From Gammaproteobacteria bacterium (GTDB lineage Bacteria > Pseudomonadota > Gammaproteobacteria > UBA4575), in NCBI GenBank assembly GCA_014075255.1, contig CP046178.1:2436894-2500893 (forward strand): a stretch of 64,000 nucleotides of DNA. The letters run 5' to 3'. The position numbers and the translations under genes were made by a program. The notes under the pieces were generated by a model. It was not told where the DNA came from. It saw only the letters and a list, made by a program, of their open reading frames with translations, and searched no databases. Within the stretch, counting starts at the first letter, position 1. Each line of letters opens with the position of its first letter. This document shows, piece by piece, positions 38,517-48,715 of this stretch.

Positions 38517-38948
38517 CTAATTTCGATCAAATTTGCCTCTTTCGCTTAGGCGTTGCATGGCTTTTTGAAGCTCTAAGTCCTTGATATCTTTGGCGCACTG
38601 TTTGATGTGATTTGCGCTCCCAATGGACAAATATTCGGCTTTCGTCGGATGATTTACGCCATTGATAACGTTACATATTTTAACCTTTATTTGATTCAAG
38701 TATTCCTTTACAGTAAGACTTAGTTCTTGATTCAGTTGCTTCAATATCTCACGTTGTTGGAATCGAATAATACTTGCCCTATTAGGATCGTCCGTAATGA
38801 TCGTAAGGGTGCGATTTTCGATACTTGCAACCCAACAGTGACTGGCTAGGTCTTTAGGCAACTGCATTCTTATGCTCAAGGTGAGCCTGTGAAGCAGCTT
38901 TGCTTTTTTTTGCAGATCTACGCTGATGTAGGAAGAAAATTTTTGCAT
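38517..38948 (-). CDS. dciA: DciA-family helicase-loading factor (DUF721)
   Basis: DciA recruits or loads the replicative helicase DnaB in bacteria lacking a phage-derived DnaC. The 143-residue protein has an N-terminal helical/KH-like domain with LPKDLASHCWVASIENRTLTI and IIRFQQREILKQLN, matching the DUF721 pattern of a hydrophobic strand pair followed by two helices, and a charged C-terminal tail. Position between lpxC and the M23 peptidase/secA pair matches Pseudomonas (recalled order). It is on the minus strand, convergent with lpxC and divergent from the peptidase gene. Confidence 0.78.
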   Translation of the reverse strand: MQKFSSYISVDLQKKAKLLHRLTLSIRMQLPKDLASHCWVASIENRTLTIITDDPNRASIIRFQQREILKQLNQELSLTVKEYLNQIKVKICNVINGVNHPTKAEYLSIGSANHIKQCAKDIKDLELQKAMQRLSERGKFDRN

Positions 38949-39020
38949 CAGATTGTTATATACATGGATTGTATTAATACATTAACAGGGACTTTACATA
39001 ATAAGTATAAAGAATTTTAG

Positions 39021-39929
39021 ATGAACATTATCATTTTCCCGCGTCCGCAAACAAATCATATCTATGCAAACCCATTGCGTGGATTCAATAAAATAAGTGT
39101 ATTTTTGGGGTTAATCGCGCTTTCAGCCGTGTTGTTGGGCGGTGGTTATCTGTTGGGCATTTCATTTGGCCATAAAACTTTACTGAACGAATGGAAGGCG
39201 GATGTAAGTGCACAAAAAGAACGTTTACAAATTGCTAAGCGCGAAAGTGAAACTCACGTAGACGCACTAACCACTAAAGTGGGTCTAATACAGGCGCATG
39301 TAAACCGTATTGACGCGCTAGGCAATATGCTCGTCACTATGGCTGGTTTGGAAGCAGATGAATTTAGTTTTGACTCTGTGCCTGGTCTTGGCGGTCCGAA
39401 TGCATCAGGTGATGGCGAAGCACACGTTGATATGGAGATTGATGCAGTGCTCGCAAGACTTAATACTGAAATTGATAATCGTGAATATCAATTACGAGTG
39501 CTTAACGATTTACTTATCGACGAGAAATTAGAACAAGAAACTCGTCCACAGGGCCGACCGGTTATTCATGGCTGGATCTCATCTTACTTCGGTAAACGCA
39601 CCAGTCCATTTAGTGGCAAGACGGAGACACATAGAGGTGTTGATTTTGCTGGTAAAGCGGGTAACGATGTCGTAGCGGTTGCTGGTGGAGTGATAACTCA
39701 CGCGAGCAAAAAAGGTGCCTATGGTTATCTTGTTGAGATTGATCATGGTAATGGCTATGTCACTCGTTATGGGCATAATCAGATGGTACACGTACAGGTA
39801 GGCGAAGCGATTAAGCGCGGCCAAGTGATAGCCAAACTTGGTAGCACAGGTCGTTCAACTGGTCCTCATGTGCATTTTGAGGTCATTAAGGACGGTGCTC
39901 GTATCGATCCCATGAAATTTATAGAGTAG
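39021..39929 (+). CDS. Membrane-anchored M23-family metallopeptidase
   Basis: This is a LytM/M23 peptidoglycan endopeptidase or divisome activator. The 302-residue protein has one membrane segment (about 30-50, VFLGLIALSAVLLGGGYLLG), a coiled-coil stretch (about 60-105), and a C-terminal LytM domain (about 180-300). Zinc-site residues are in HRGVDFAG (His, Asp) and in the terminal GPHVHFEV (His-x-His), so it looks catalytically competent, unlike EnvC/NlpD. The gene precedes secA as in many gammaproteobacteria. Confidence 0.92.
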   Translation: MNIIIFPRPQTNHIYANPLRGFNKISVFLGLIALSAVLLGGGYLLGISFGHKTLLNEWKADVSAQKERLQIAKRESETHVDALTTKVGLIQAHVNRIDALGNMLVTMAGLEADEFSFDSVPGLGGPNASGDGEAHVDMEIDAVLARLNTEIDNREYQLRVLNDLLIDEKLEQETRPQGRPVIHGWISSYFGKRTSPFSGKTETHRGVDFAGKAGNDVVAVAGGVITHASKKGAYGYLVEIDHGNGYVTRYGHNQMVHVQVGEAIKRGQVIAKLGSTGRSTGPHVHFEVIKDGARIDPMKFIE

Positions 39930-39962
39930 GGCTGCGGCGTTAACTACTTTGTAGAATTCTTT

Positions 39963-40019
39963 CTAGCTAGTCTACTTTCTACTAGTCAACTTTGTTCTAG
40001 GCTAGTGTATAATCTCTAG
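39963..40019. repeat. Cluster of six CTAG tetranucleotides upstream of secA
   Basis: CTAG occurs at 39963, 39967, 39982, 39997, 40002 and 40016, six times in 57 bases. CTAG is one of the rarest tetranucleotides in most proteobacterial genomes. The cluster covers an exact TATAAT (40008-40013), which lacks a good -35 partner. It could be a multi-site operator or an mRNA folding element in the long leader of secA. Confidence 0.5.
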
Positions 40020-40167
40020 CTTGCTCCTATATTAAACTTATATTCCATTTACCCAATAATTAGCATTGGTAGAGCCGGCTCGTATTGCTGTTTGTTTCGC
40101 AATCTAAAAAACAGGCATTTCTCTATAGTGTACGTTCAGTAATATTATTATTCATACCTCATAAATT

Positions 40168-42882
40168 ATGTTTCAAAAGGTTACTAAAAAACTGTTTGGA
40201 AGTCGTAATCAACGACTGGTCAATCAATATGCTAAAGCAGTTAAGCAAATAAATGACTTAGAAGAGTCTTATAAAGCGCTGAGCGATGAGGCGCTGAAGA
40301 ATAAAACTGCAGAATTTCGAGATAAACTTAGTAACGGGACAGTTTTAGAAGATCTTCTGTCCGATGCTTTTGCTACGGTTCGGGAAACCGCAAGTCGTGT
40401 ATTAGAAATGCGCCATTTTGATGTGCAACTAATTGGTGGCATGGTGTTAAACGATGGAAATATAGCTGAAATGCGCACTGGTGAAGGTAAAACTTTGGTT
40501 GCTACCTTGCCAATTTATTTAAATGCGCTGACAGGCAAGGGTGCGCATGTAGTGACGGTTAACGATTATCTGGCGACACGTGATGCAGAGTGGATGGGGC
40601 AGATATACCGCTTTCTAGGTCTTAGTGTAGGCGTCGTTACGGGCGGCATGATGCACGAGGCGCGACAACAAGCTTATGCTGCAGATATCACTTACGGTAC
40701 TAATAATGAGTTTGGTTTTGATTATCTGCGTGACAACATGGAATTTTCTATTGAGGGTTGTGTGCAGCGTGATTTGAATTTTGCAGTGGTGGATGAAGTC
40801 GATTCAATTTTAATTGATGAAGCGCGGACACCTTTGATTATTTCTGGGCCGAGTGGCGAAAATTCAGAAATGTATATTGCTATCAACAAACTAGTGCCAA
40901 AGTTGGTTGTACAACAAGAAGAAGAGGGTCCTGGAGATTACAGTGTTGATGAAAAGAGTCGACAAATATTTCTTACCGAAGAAGGTCATCAAAATATTGA
41001 GGATTTATTATCCAATCAGGGCTTACTGAGTGATGGTGAAACGCTTTACGACACTACAAATATCAATCTCTTACATCATGTAAATGCAGCATTGCGCGCA
41101 CACGTGCTGTTTCAGAAGGATGTTGATTACATTGTCCAAGACGGCCAAGTCGTCATTGTAGATGAATTTACGGGTCGCACCATGCCAGGACGACGTTGGT
41201 CTGATGGCTTGCACCAAGCGGTTGAAGCTAAAGAAGGTGTGAAAATACAAAATGAAAATCAAACTCTAGCTTCGATCACCTTCCAAAATTATTTTCGTCT
41301 CTATAATAAGCTCTCTGGCATGACCGGTACTGCCGATACCGAAGCGTTTGAATTTCAGTCTATCTATGGTTTGGAAGTGGTGGTGATTCCAACGCATAGA
41401 GATATGGTTCGCAATGATATGGGTGATTTGGTTTACCTGACATTGAACGAAAAATATGACGCCATTATTACGGATATAAAAGATTGTGTGCAGCGTGGTC
41501 AACCTGTATTAGTGGGCACAACTTCAATTGAATCGTCCGAATTAATTTCAAATGTGTTGAAAAAATCGGATATCGAACATCAGGTGTTGAATGCTAAGCA
41601 GCACGAAAAAGAGTCACATATTATTACCCAGGCAGGAATGCCAGGTAAGGTGACCATTGCAACAAACATGGCAGGTCGAGGTACAGATATTGTATTAGGC
41701 GGCAGCTTAGATGCTGAATTACAACAATCTGAGAATGCAGATAAAGCTGATTCTGTTAAAGCAGAATGGCAAAAACGACATGAGGCGGTACTCAGTTCGG
41801 GTGGGCTACATATCATTGGCACCGAGCGGCATGAGTCTCGTCGCATTGATAATCAATTGCGCGGTCGTTCAGGTCGGCAAGGTGATTCGGGTTCAAGTCG
41901 TTTCTATCTTTCAATGGAAGATAATCTGATGCGTATATTTGCATCCGAAAAGGTCCGTGGTTTGATGCAAAAACTAGGGATGCAATCCGGTGAATCGATC
42001 GAGCACCCATGGGTATCTAAAGCGATTGAAAATGCGCAGCGTAAAGTAGAGGCACATAACTTTGATATTCGTAAAAATCTTCTTGAATACGATGATGTAG
42101 CAAATGATCAACGCAAAGTGGTTTATGAACAGCGACGTGACTTAATGTTAGAAGATGATATTTCAGAGAATCTAGCAGATATACGCGAAGATGTTGTTGA
42201 TGTTGCAATTAGTGAGTACCTTCCAGCTGGAAGCATGGATGAGCAATGGGATATTGAGGGCTTGTCCAACGCATTTAAAAATGATTTTGGCCTTTCTTTT
42301 CCTATTCAACAATGGCTTGATGACGAAGATGCTGTAGCGGAAGAAGAAGTGCGTGAAAGAATGCATCAACGTGTCGCTAAATTATTCCAGGAAAAACAAG
42401 ATCGTGTGGGTCCTGAAATAATGCGCAGACTTGAAAAAGACATGATGTTAAAAGTGCTGGATAATCGCTGGAAAGAACATCTTGCAGCAATGGATTATTT
42501 GCGCCAAGGCATAGGGTTACGCGGTTATGCGCAAAAGAATCCCAAGCAAGAATATAAACGTGAAGCTTTTGGTATGTTCCAAGAAATGTTGGAGCTAATT
42601 AAGCACGAGACAATTTCATTAATTTCCAGAGTAGAGCTCCCAACTTTGGAAGAAATTAAAGCTATGGAGGCCGCTCAGCAGGTGCCTGATAATGTTCAGT
42701 ATCAACATGCACAGGCGGATGATATTTTGCACCCGGAACAACAGCAAGAAGCTTCTCCACAGTCAGAAGAGCAAATCAAACAAGAACCTTATAAACGTAC
42801 CGATAAAAAATTAGGTCGCAATGACCCTTGTCATTGTGGATCAGGCAAAAAATTCAAACAATGCCACGGTAAGTTAACGTAA
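40168..42882 (+). CDS. secA: Preprotein translocase ATPase SecA
   Basis: SecA is the motor that pushes unfolded proteins through SecYEG. At 904 residues it has the Walker [14 protein letters not shown] (near 105), DEAD-like [16 protein letters not shown], a preprotein cross-linking domain, the second motor domain with [14 protein letters not shown] and [11 protein letters not shown], the helical scaffold domain, a variable Gln/Glu-rich linker, and a C-terminal SEC-C zinc motif [19 protein letters not shown] that contacts SecB and ribosomes. No secM gene precedes it; the 238-base leader instead holds the CTAG cluster. Confidence 0.98.
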   Translation: MFQKVTKKLFGSRNQRLVNQYAKAVKQINDLEESYKALSDEALKNKTAEFRDKLSNGTVLEDLLSDAFATVRETASRVLEMRHFDVQLIGGMVLNDGNIAEMRTGEGKTLVATLPIYLNALTGKGAHVVTVNDYLATRDAEWMGQIYRFLGLSVGVVTGGMMHEARQQAYAADITYGTNNEFGFDYLRDNMEFSIEGCVQRDLNFAVVDEVDSILIDEARTPLIISGPSGENSEMYIAINKLVPKLVVQQEEEGPGDYSVDEKSRQIFLTEEGHQNIEDLLSNQGLLSDGETLYDTTNINLLHHVNAALRAHVLFQKDVDYIVQDGQVVIVDEFTGRTMPGRRWSDGLHQAVEAKEGVKIQNENQTLASITFQNYFRLYNKLSGMTGTADTEAFEFQSIYGLEVVVIPTHRDMVRNDMGDLVYLTLNEKYDAIITDIKDCVQRGQPVLVGTTSIESSELISNVLKKSDIEHQVLNAKQHEKESHIITQAGMPGKVTIATNMAGRGTDIVLGGSLDAELQQSENADKADSVKAEWQKRHEAVLSSGGLHIIGTERHESRRIDNQLRGRSGRQGDSGSSRFYLSMEDNLMRIFASEKVRGLMQKLGMQSGESIEHPWVSKAIENAQRKVEAHNFDIRKNLLEYDDVANDQRKVVYEQRRDLMLEDDISENLADIREDVVDVAISEYLPAGSMDEQWDIEGLSNAFKNDFGLSFPIQQWLDDEDAVAEEEVRERMHQRVAKLFQEKQDRVGPEIMRRLEKDMMLKVLDNRWKEHLAAMDYLRQGIGLRGYAQKNPKQEYKREAFGMFQEMLELIKHETISLISRVELPTLEEIKAMEAAQQVPDNVQYQHAQADDILHPEQQQEASPQSEEQIKQEPYKRTDKKLGRNDPCHCGSGKKFKQCHGKLT

Positions 42883-42951
42883 GAAACCATCTTCAAGACA
42901 GCCTGAAAAAAATATTTTGCTTACTTTCCTTGAGGCGAGTTACAGTTAGCT

Positions 42952-44169
42952 ATGGCAATCTCACTACAAGCTCCAATAAATCTTCTGCCTGTTTCGGGGA
43001 TCCGAATTGCTACAGCAGCTGCAGGAATTAAATATAAAGATCGAGATGATCTCGTACTGTTTGAATTGTCAGAGGGTTCAAGTACCGCAGTTGTGCTCAC
43101 AAAAAATCAATTCTGTGCTGCGCCTGTTGAAATTACTCGAAAGCACTTAAAAGTATCAACGCCAAAATATTTGTTGATCAATTCAGGTAATGCAAATGCG
43201 GGTCTTGGTAAGCAGGGTATAGCTGATGCAGAACAAACATGCGCCACGCTTGCTTCAGAAGTTAATTGTGTCGATTCAGAAGTGCTACCGTTTTCAACTG
43301 GCGTAATTGGTGAGCTGTTACCCGTAGAGAAAATTACGAAATCACTACCAGTCCTATTAAAAGCATTAAATGGTGATGCATGGCTGAGTGCTGCTAAGGC
43401 CATTATGACTACAGATACTGTGACTAAAGGTTATTCCGAAAAAATTAATCTAGATGAGAATGAAATTTTAATTACGGGTATAGCAAAGGGGGCGGGTATG
43501 ATTCGTCCTGATATGGCAACGATGCTTGCATATGTTGCTACAGATTTAAACATCAATAATGGGAGCTTGTGTGATCTTTTAGAACAAGCGGTTGATCAAT
43601 CATTTCACTGTATTACAGTTGACGGCGACACCTCAACTAATGACTCTTGTGTGCTAGTTGCAACAGGTAAATCGAACTTGGGATTCAACGATCTGTCTAA
43701 GCAAGCTAAAGAAAAATTTGTTACTGCCTTAAATTCTATATTTTTAAAATTAGCGCAATCCATTATTCGAGATGGTGAAGGGATCACAAAATATATTTCG
43801 GTTAAGGTTGAGCAAGCAAAAAGTAAATCAATAGCACGTGAAATCGCATTCACCATTGCACATTCTCCACTGGTAAAAACAGCCGCGTTTGCTAGTGATC
43901 CAAATTGGGGCCGTATATTGGCTGCAGCAGGACGAGCAACTAAAGAGCCTATGCAAATTCGTAATATATCTTTATATATCAATGGTTTAAATGTTATCGA
44001 CCATGGTGAATTGGCAGATGGTTATAGTGAAAAAAGTGGCCAGAAAGAAATGCAAAAAGACGAAATTCAATTTTGTTTGCAGCTGGATGAGGGTGGCTTT
44101 GGAGCCACTGTGTGGACTACTGATCTTTCGTATGACTATGTGAAGATCAATGCAGAATATCGGACTTAA
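42952..44169 (+). CDS. argJ: Bifunctional glutamate N-acetyltransferase / amino-acid acetyltransferase ArgJ
   Basis: ArgJ transfers the acetyl group of N-acetylornithine to glutamate (cyclic arginine pathway) and in many bacteria also uses acetyl-CoA. The 405-residue precursor is self-cleaved before the Thr of GMIRPDMATMLAYVATD to give alpha and beta chains. Other conserved stretches are INSGNANAGLGKQG, FSTGVIGELLPVEKI, ITVDGDTSTNDSC and SDPNWGRILAAAGRA. It starts 69 bases after secA. Confidence 0.96.
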   Translation: MAISLQAPINLLPVSGIRIATAAAGIKYKDRDDLVLFELSEGSSTAVVLTKNQFCAAPVEITRKHLKVSTPKYLLINSGNANAGLGKQGIADAEQTCATLASEVNCVDSEVLPFSTGVIGELLPVEKITKSLPVLLKALNGDAWLSAAKAIMTTDTVTKGYSEKINLDENEILITGIAKGAGMIRPDMATMLAYVATDLNINNGSLCDLLEQAVDQSFHCITVDGDTSTNDSCVLVATGKSNLGFNDLSKQAKEKFVTALNSIFLKLAQSIIRDGEGITKYISVKVEQAKSKSIAREIAFTIAHSPLVKTAAFASDPNWGRILAAAGRATKEPMQIRNISLYINGLNVIDHGELADGYSEKSGQKEMQKDEIQFCLQLDEGGFGATVWTTDLSYDYVKINAEYRT

Positions 44170-44187
44170 TATATAGGTCTTTTAATA

Positions 44188-45156
44188 GTGAACACTTTAA
44201 CAGAGCAAAAGTGTCTTCATATCGTTATCGGAATCATACAAAACAATAAGCAAGAGGTTCTTGTTAGTAGGAGAAAGCCAGGTACTCATTTAGGAGGTTT
44301 TCTAGAATTTCCTGGCGGTAAGGTAGAAAAAAATGAAACTGCAATTAAGGCTTTGATAAGAGAGCTCGCTGAAGAATTAAATATCGATGTATCGAAGTTT
44401 GTCCGGCTGATTCAGATTCCATATTCCTACTCAGATAGGAAGGTGCTACTGGATGTTTATGTTGTAAACGAGTATTCAGGGAAAGTAGTGGCACATGAAG
44501 GACAAGAGGTTTTCTGGAAGCCGATTGCGTCACTGGATAGTGAAAAATTTCCCGCCGCTAACTATGGAATTATACGGGCTTTACAGTTGCCCAAAGTATT
44601 TCCAGTTACTCCTAACTATACTCAAGACTCTAGTAACTTCTTAAAAAAGTTTGAAGTAGTAGTGAGTAGACCGTCAACTCGTATCATTCAACTTCGTTCA
44701 CATGAGTTGGAACTTCCAGAATATTCCCAGCTAGCAAAGCGATGTAACGAGCTATGCAAAAAACACGGGGTCGATTTAATTTTAAACACAAATTTAGAAT
44801 ACTTTACTGAATTACCAGCAACAGGATTACATTTAACGAGTGATAAATTACTAGATGCTAAAAAGAGGCCTCTCAGTACAGATTATTTAGTAGGAGCATC
44901 TTGTCATAATGCACATGAAATTGAGCATGCAAATTCACTTGGTTTGGATTATATAAATTTAGGCCCTGTTATTGAAAAACATACTTGTGAAAATAGTAAG
45001 GCTCTCGGGTGGAAAATGTTTTCAATACTTGCTAAGAAAAGTTTGATTCCTGTTTATGCGATTGGTGGTCTTGGTGTTGACGATGTAGAGGCAAGCGTAT
45101 TGAGTGGTGGACAGGGAGTTGCTGCTATTAGGAATGTATGGGGTATAACTAACTAA
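44188..45156 (+). CDS. Nudix hydrolase (MutT-type) fused to a ThiE/TenI-like domain
   Basis: The N-terminal half (about 1-130) is a MutT-like Nudix domain with the box GGKVEKNETAIKALIRELAEEL, here with Gly, Glu, Arg-Glu and Glu-Glu in the expected places, so 8-oxo-dGTP hydrolysis is plausible. The C-terminal half (about 150-320) resembles thiamine-phosphate synthase/TenI barrels, with LHLTSDKLL, VGASCHNAHEIEHA, GLDYINLGPVIEKHT and IGGLGVDDV. Such fusions are known in gammaproteobacteria near argJ/secA. The start is GTG. The stop overlaps the zapD stop by four bases, tail to tail. Confidence 0.9.
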   Translation: MNTLTEQKCLHIVIGIIQNNKQEVLVSRRKPGTHLGGFLEFPGGKVEKNETAIKALIRELAEELNIDVSKFVRLIQIPYSYSDRKVLLDVYVVNEYSGKVVAHEGQEVFWKPIASLDSEKFPAANYGIIRALQLPKVFPVTPNYTQDSSNFLKKFEVVVSRPSTRIIQLRSHELELPEYSQLAKRCNELCKKHGVDLILNTNLEYFTELPATGLHLTSDKLLDAKKRPLSTDYLVGASCHNAHEIEHANSLGLDYINLGPVIEKHTCENSKALGWKMFSILAKKSLIPVYAIGGLGVDDVEASVLSGGQGVAAIRNVWGITN

Positions 45157-45938
45157 AATGTACAACACGCAAGTTTGAAATCAATGCTAACTCCAGTTTG
45201 CTTAGGAGTGGTATTGGGATCATTTTGTAATAAAAAGCGAATCGAAAAACGGTGTTTGCCAGCGCTACATTCAGGGAAAAAATTATGTTTTTTGGCGATA
45301 GCAATACGTATTAGTTGATTAGGTGAATTTGGGTCTAGGTTTTGATCATAGAAGCCATTGGCAGCAGATTTATTGACATATTGAGTGCTTTCTCTGATTA
45401 AGCGAAGTGCCTGGTAAACGCTTTGTTGCACAATCTCAAACGGTTCAATCCATTCTAATAACACTTTGCTGCGCTGATTAAAGGACAAAGATAGCCAGTG
45501 ATGATATTCAGGTAAATCAAAATCACAAGTCCCGCCAGGGATAACAGCACGTTGCCGAATACTATTTAAGAAATCATTTTCTTTAAGGTGATGACCAATT
45601 TGGCCACGTATAGTATGTAAGTGATCAAATGTATTTTTATGTATCGATAAAATTTCAGTTAGTTTGCTAGTATTCAGCTTAGGTTTATTTGAAAGTTGCT
45701 CTAGTGTATCGATCTGTCGCTTTAATTCTTTTAATAGCTCTTGTTTAAGATCCCCGCGGGATACTAAGCTCAGTATTTCTATTAATGTTAGAAGCGCAGC
45801 ATGTGAGTCAGAGCTACTTTCTTGCTTAGCAAAAAAATTAAAGCGGCGAGTTAATTCTTCGTAGCGTAAAAATGTTCGCATACGCTCATTAAGCGGTTGC
45901 TCATAACATATTTCATTTGTATCAGTAGCAATGTTCAT
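45153..45938 (-). CDS. zapD: Z-ring associated protein ZapD
   Basis: ZapD (YacF, DUF1342) bundles FtsZ filaments by binding the FtsZ C-terminal peptide. The 261 residues start with CYEQPLNERMRTFLRYEELTRRF, the family signature, followed by an all-helical domain and a beta domain with CDFDLPEYHHWL. It overlaps the coaE stop by four bases. The small zinc protein gene yacG, often found next to zapD and coaE, is not present here. Confidence 0.93.
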   Translation of the reverse strand: MNIATDTNEICYEQPLNERMRTFLRYEELTRRFNFFAKQESSSDSHAALLTLIEILSLVSRGDLKQELLKELKRQIDTLEQLSNKPKLNTSKLTEILSIHKNTFDHLHTIRGQIGHHLKENDFLNSIRQRAVIPGGTCDFDLPEYHHWLSLSFNQRSKVLLEWIEPFEIVQQSVYQALRLIRESTQYVNKSAANGFYDQNLDPNSPNQLIRIAIAKKHNFFPECSAGKHRFSIRFLLQNDPNTTPKQTGVSIDFKLACCTF

Positions 45939-46543
45939 AATTTGTTATGGGGTATGCTAAGTTCGGTATATTTTTTATGTAGTAAAGCGATTTTTTCTTT
46001 TACAAGTGAAATACTTTCGCTATTTTCAATAATATCATCTGCTAGCGATAAACGACTATCTCGATCTATTTGTGTTGCAATAATATTTTTAACATGAAGT
46101 TCGCTGCACTGGTCTCTTTTCGTTACACGTAAAATTTGTTCTTCAATAGTGCAATCTACGACTAAAATGCGGTCAAGAATATCTGTTCGTTTGGTTTCAA
46201 GTAATAATGGAATAACGACAATGCAGTAGTTAGCTTTAATTTCGCTAAGCTGCTTGCTAATGTCATCATACACTAATGGATGGAGAATATTTTCTAGCGT
46301 GGTACGAATGTCTGGATCAGAAAAAATTGCCTTTCTTAATTTTACGCGTAACAGCTGTTTATTTTCGTCTAAATAATCTGCCCCGAGTTGCTGAGAAATT
46401 AGCTCGATTACCGGGGTGGTTTGAGAGAGCTCTCTTGCGATGATGTCTGCATCAATGATTGGAATAGTATATAGATCATGGAAAAGATCAGAAACGAGGC
46501 TTTTGCCGCATCCAATTCCGCCTGTTAGGCCTATCACCAACAT
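45935..46543 (-). CDS. coaE: Dephospho-CoA kinase
   Basis: CoaE phosphorylates dephospho-CoA to CoA, the final step of coenzyme A synthesis. The 202-residue P-loop kinase begins MLVIGLTGGIGCGKSLVSD and shows DADIIARELSQ, HPLVYDDI (CoA-site His), VIPLLLET and the VVDCTIEEQ-RVTKRD LID-like region. Order pilD-coaE-zapD is the normal gammaproteobacterial context. It starts 27 bases after the pilD stop. Confidence 0.96.
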   Translation of the reverse strand: MLVIGLTGGIGCGKSLVSDLFHDLYTIPIIDADIIARELSQTTPVIELISQQLGADYLDENKQLLRVKLRKAIFSDPDIRTTLENILHPLVYDDISKQLSEIKANYCIVVIPLLLETKRTDILDRILVVDCTIEEQILRVTKRDQCSELHVKNIIATQIDRDSRLSLADDIIENSESISLVKEKIALLHKKYTELSIPHNKL

Positions 46544-46570
46544 AGTCGTTATGGATATTAATTATTAAGT

Positions 46571-47446
46571 TTAATTCAAATATAGGGCTATTAGTTGGTT
46601 ACCGTACAACATTGCAATCCATCCTGCTACTGCTAGGTAGGGGCCGAATGGAATGGGTTGGCTGCGTTCTTGTAGCTTTGTCACGATCATAAAAATACCA
46701 ATAACAGCACCTACCGCTGAGGATAGCAGGATAATTAAAGGTAGAGTCTGCCAACCTAGCCATGCACCTAGCGCAGCAAGTAATTTAAAGTCACCATAAC
46801 CCATGCCTTCTTTACCAGTAATTAGCTTAAATAAGTGGAATACTAACCATAATGCGAGATAACCAAAAATGGCTCCGAGTACACTTGAGTTTAAATCTGT
46901 ATAGGTTGAAAAAAGATTAAAAATAATACCTAGCCATAAAAACGGGAAGGTTAAATTGTCGGGTAGCAATTGAGTTTTTATATCTATGCCACTAAGTGCG
47001 ATCAAAAACCAAGTAAATATAACTCCTCCAAGTGCTTGCGGACTAAAGCCAAACTTCCAAACAATAATCGTTGTGAAGATTGCTGTTAGTAATTCAACAA
47101 ATGGATACTGAGGTGAAATTTTAATCCCACAATTACTGCATTTCCCTTTCAGAAATAAGTAACTAATGACCGGGATATTTTCAATCGCTTTGACTTGATG
47201 GTCACAAGCTGGGCAATGTGATCTAGGAACACTGAGGTTGTATTTTGAGAGTGCAGGAGATTCAGTATCAGGTGAGAGCAATTCTTGGCACTCGCTCTTC
47301 CATTGTCGCTCCATCATCACCGGTATACGATGAATTACAACGTTTAGAAAGCTACCAATAAAAGCGCCAATGATGAAGCTGTAACTCAGTAACATCGCTG
47401 AGTTATTAGCAATAAAACTCAGGATCGAATTATCTAGAAAATTCAA
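46571..47446 (-). CDS. pilD: Prepilin peptidase / N-methyltransferase PilD
   Basis: PilD cuts the leader from type IV prepilins and type II secretion pseudopilins and methylates the new N-terminus. The 291-residue polytopic protein has the N-terminal GAFIGSFLNVVIHRIPVM, the cytoplasmic zinc loop with two CxxC pairs (CPACDHQV and CSNCG) and the two catalytic Asp residues in GIDIKTQLLPD and GYGDFKLLAALGAWLG. About eight membrane helices are visible. It lies between pilC and coaE. Confidence 0.95.
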   Translation of the reverse strand: MNFLDNSILSFIANNSAMLLSYSFIIGAFIGSFLNVVIHRIPVMMERQWKSECQELLSPDTESPALSKYNLSVPRSHCPACDHQVKAIENIPVISYLFLKGKCSNCGIKISPQYPFVELLTAIFTTIIVWKFGFSPQALGGVIFTWFLIALSGIDIKTQLLPDNLTFPFLWLGIIFNLFSTYTDLNSSVLGAIFGYLALWLVFHLFKLITGKEGMGYGDFKLLAALGAWLGWQTLPLIILLSSAVGAVIGIFMIVTKLQERSQPIPFGPYLAVAGWIAMLYGNQLIALYLN

Positions 47447-47484
47447 TATTATTAGCTATCAGATGGAAGTAGAAATACTTTTAT

Positions 47485-48711
47485 TTAAACTACAGCGCCA
47501 AGTTTGAATATTGGTAAGTACATAGCAATTACTAATCCACCGACTACAACACCTAAAATGGCCATAATAAGAGGTTCCAATAAGCTGCTGAGGCCGTCTA
47601 CTAAATTGTCTACTTCAGCCTCATAGAAATCGGCTACTTTACCTAGCATTTCATCTAATGAGCCTGATTCCTCACCAATGGCAACCATCTGTACAACCAT
47701 ATTTGGAAATAAGTTGGTTGAGCGCATGCTCTGTTGTAACTGAGTACCGGTAGAGACTTCATCTTTCATTCGCAATGTAGCTTCTTCAAAAACTGAATTT
47801 CCTGTGGCGCCTGCTACCGATTGCATGGCCTCTACAAGTGGAACACCTGCAGCAAACATAGTTGCTAATGTTCTGGCAAATCTTGCAATGGCAGACTTTT
47901 CTAAAATCGAACCTATTACAGGAATTTTGAGTGATGCTTTATCAAGTCCACGTCGTAAAGCAAGTGATTTTCTTTTTGCGGTGACAAACCCAAATATTGC
48001 TGCGCCAATGATTAAGAGTACTAACCACCACCATTTTTGTAGGAATACAGATAGGTTGATAACCATTTGAGTAAATGCAGGCAAGTCAGCGCCGAACCCT
48101 TGGAACAATTCTTGGAATTGCGGGACAACAAATAGCAAAAGAATGCCGGATACGATAAAAGCCACTACAAGTACTGCAGTTGGATAAAAGAGTGCTTTTT
48201 TGACCTTACCTTTTAGTTCTTCAGTTTTCTCTTTGTACATTGCTATTTTATCAAGCAGTGTTTCTAACGCGCCAGATTGTTCTCCTGCATCTACCAGGTT
48301 GCAAAATAGGTCATCAAAATACTTCGGGTGTTTTTCTAAGGCATGCGCTAATGCAGTACCAGATTCTACGTCAGCTTTAACACTCATGATAAGTTCTTGC
48401 ATAGCGGGCTTTTCATGGCCGCGACCAATAATTTCAAAAGCTTGAACAAGTGGCACTCCTGCCGCCATCATTGTTGCTAGTTGCCTTGCGAATATAGCTA
48501 TATCTTTCGGGACAATTTTTTTGCCGCCACCGAATAAAGGTTTAGGTTTTTTCTTAACTTTTAGAGGATTAATTCCTTGTCGGCGCAAGTCTGCTTTCAG
48601 TAGAATTTCATTTGAAGCTTGTGCTTCCCCTTTTACGCGTGTGCCTTTACGGTCTACGCCTTCCCATACAAAAATAACTGCATTAGGGCTCGTTGCGGTT
48701 GCGGTTGCCAT
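47485..48711 (-). CDS. pilC: Type IV pilus inner-membrane platform protein PilC
   Basis: PilC is the inner-membrane platform around which the assembly motors work. The 408 residues show two GspF/PilC repeats: FARQLATMMAAGVPLVQAFEIIG (about 73-95) and FARTLATMFAAGVPLVEAMQSVAG (about 276-299), each followed by VESGTALAHAL- or STGTQLQQSM-type stretches and membrane helices, ending GLVIAMYLPIFKLGAVV. It begins four bases after the pilB stop. Confidence 0.96.
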   Translation of the reverse strand: MATATATSPNAVIFVWEGVDRKGTRVKGEAQASNEILLKADLRRQGINPLKVKKKPKPLFGGGKKIVPKDIAIFARQLATMMAAGVPLVQAFEIIGRGHEKPAMQELIMSVKADVESGTALAHALEKHPKYFDDLFCNLVDAGEQSGALETLLDKIAMYKEKTEELKGKVKKALFYPTAVLVVAFIVSGILLLFVVPQFQELFQGFGADLPAFTQMVINLSVFLQKWWWLVLLIIGAAIFGFVTAKRKSLALRRGLDKASLKIPVIGSILEKSAIARFARTLATMFAAGVPLVEAMQSVAGATGNSVFEEATLRMKDEVSTGTQLQQSMRSTNLFPNMVVQMVAIGEESGSLDEMLGKVADFYEAEVDNLVDGLSSLLEPLIMAILGVVVGGLVIAMYLPIFKLGAVV

Positions 48712-48715
48712 TGCG

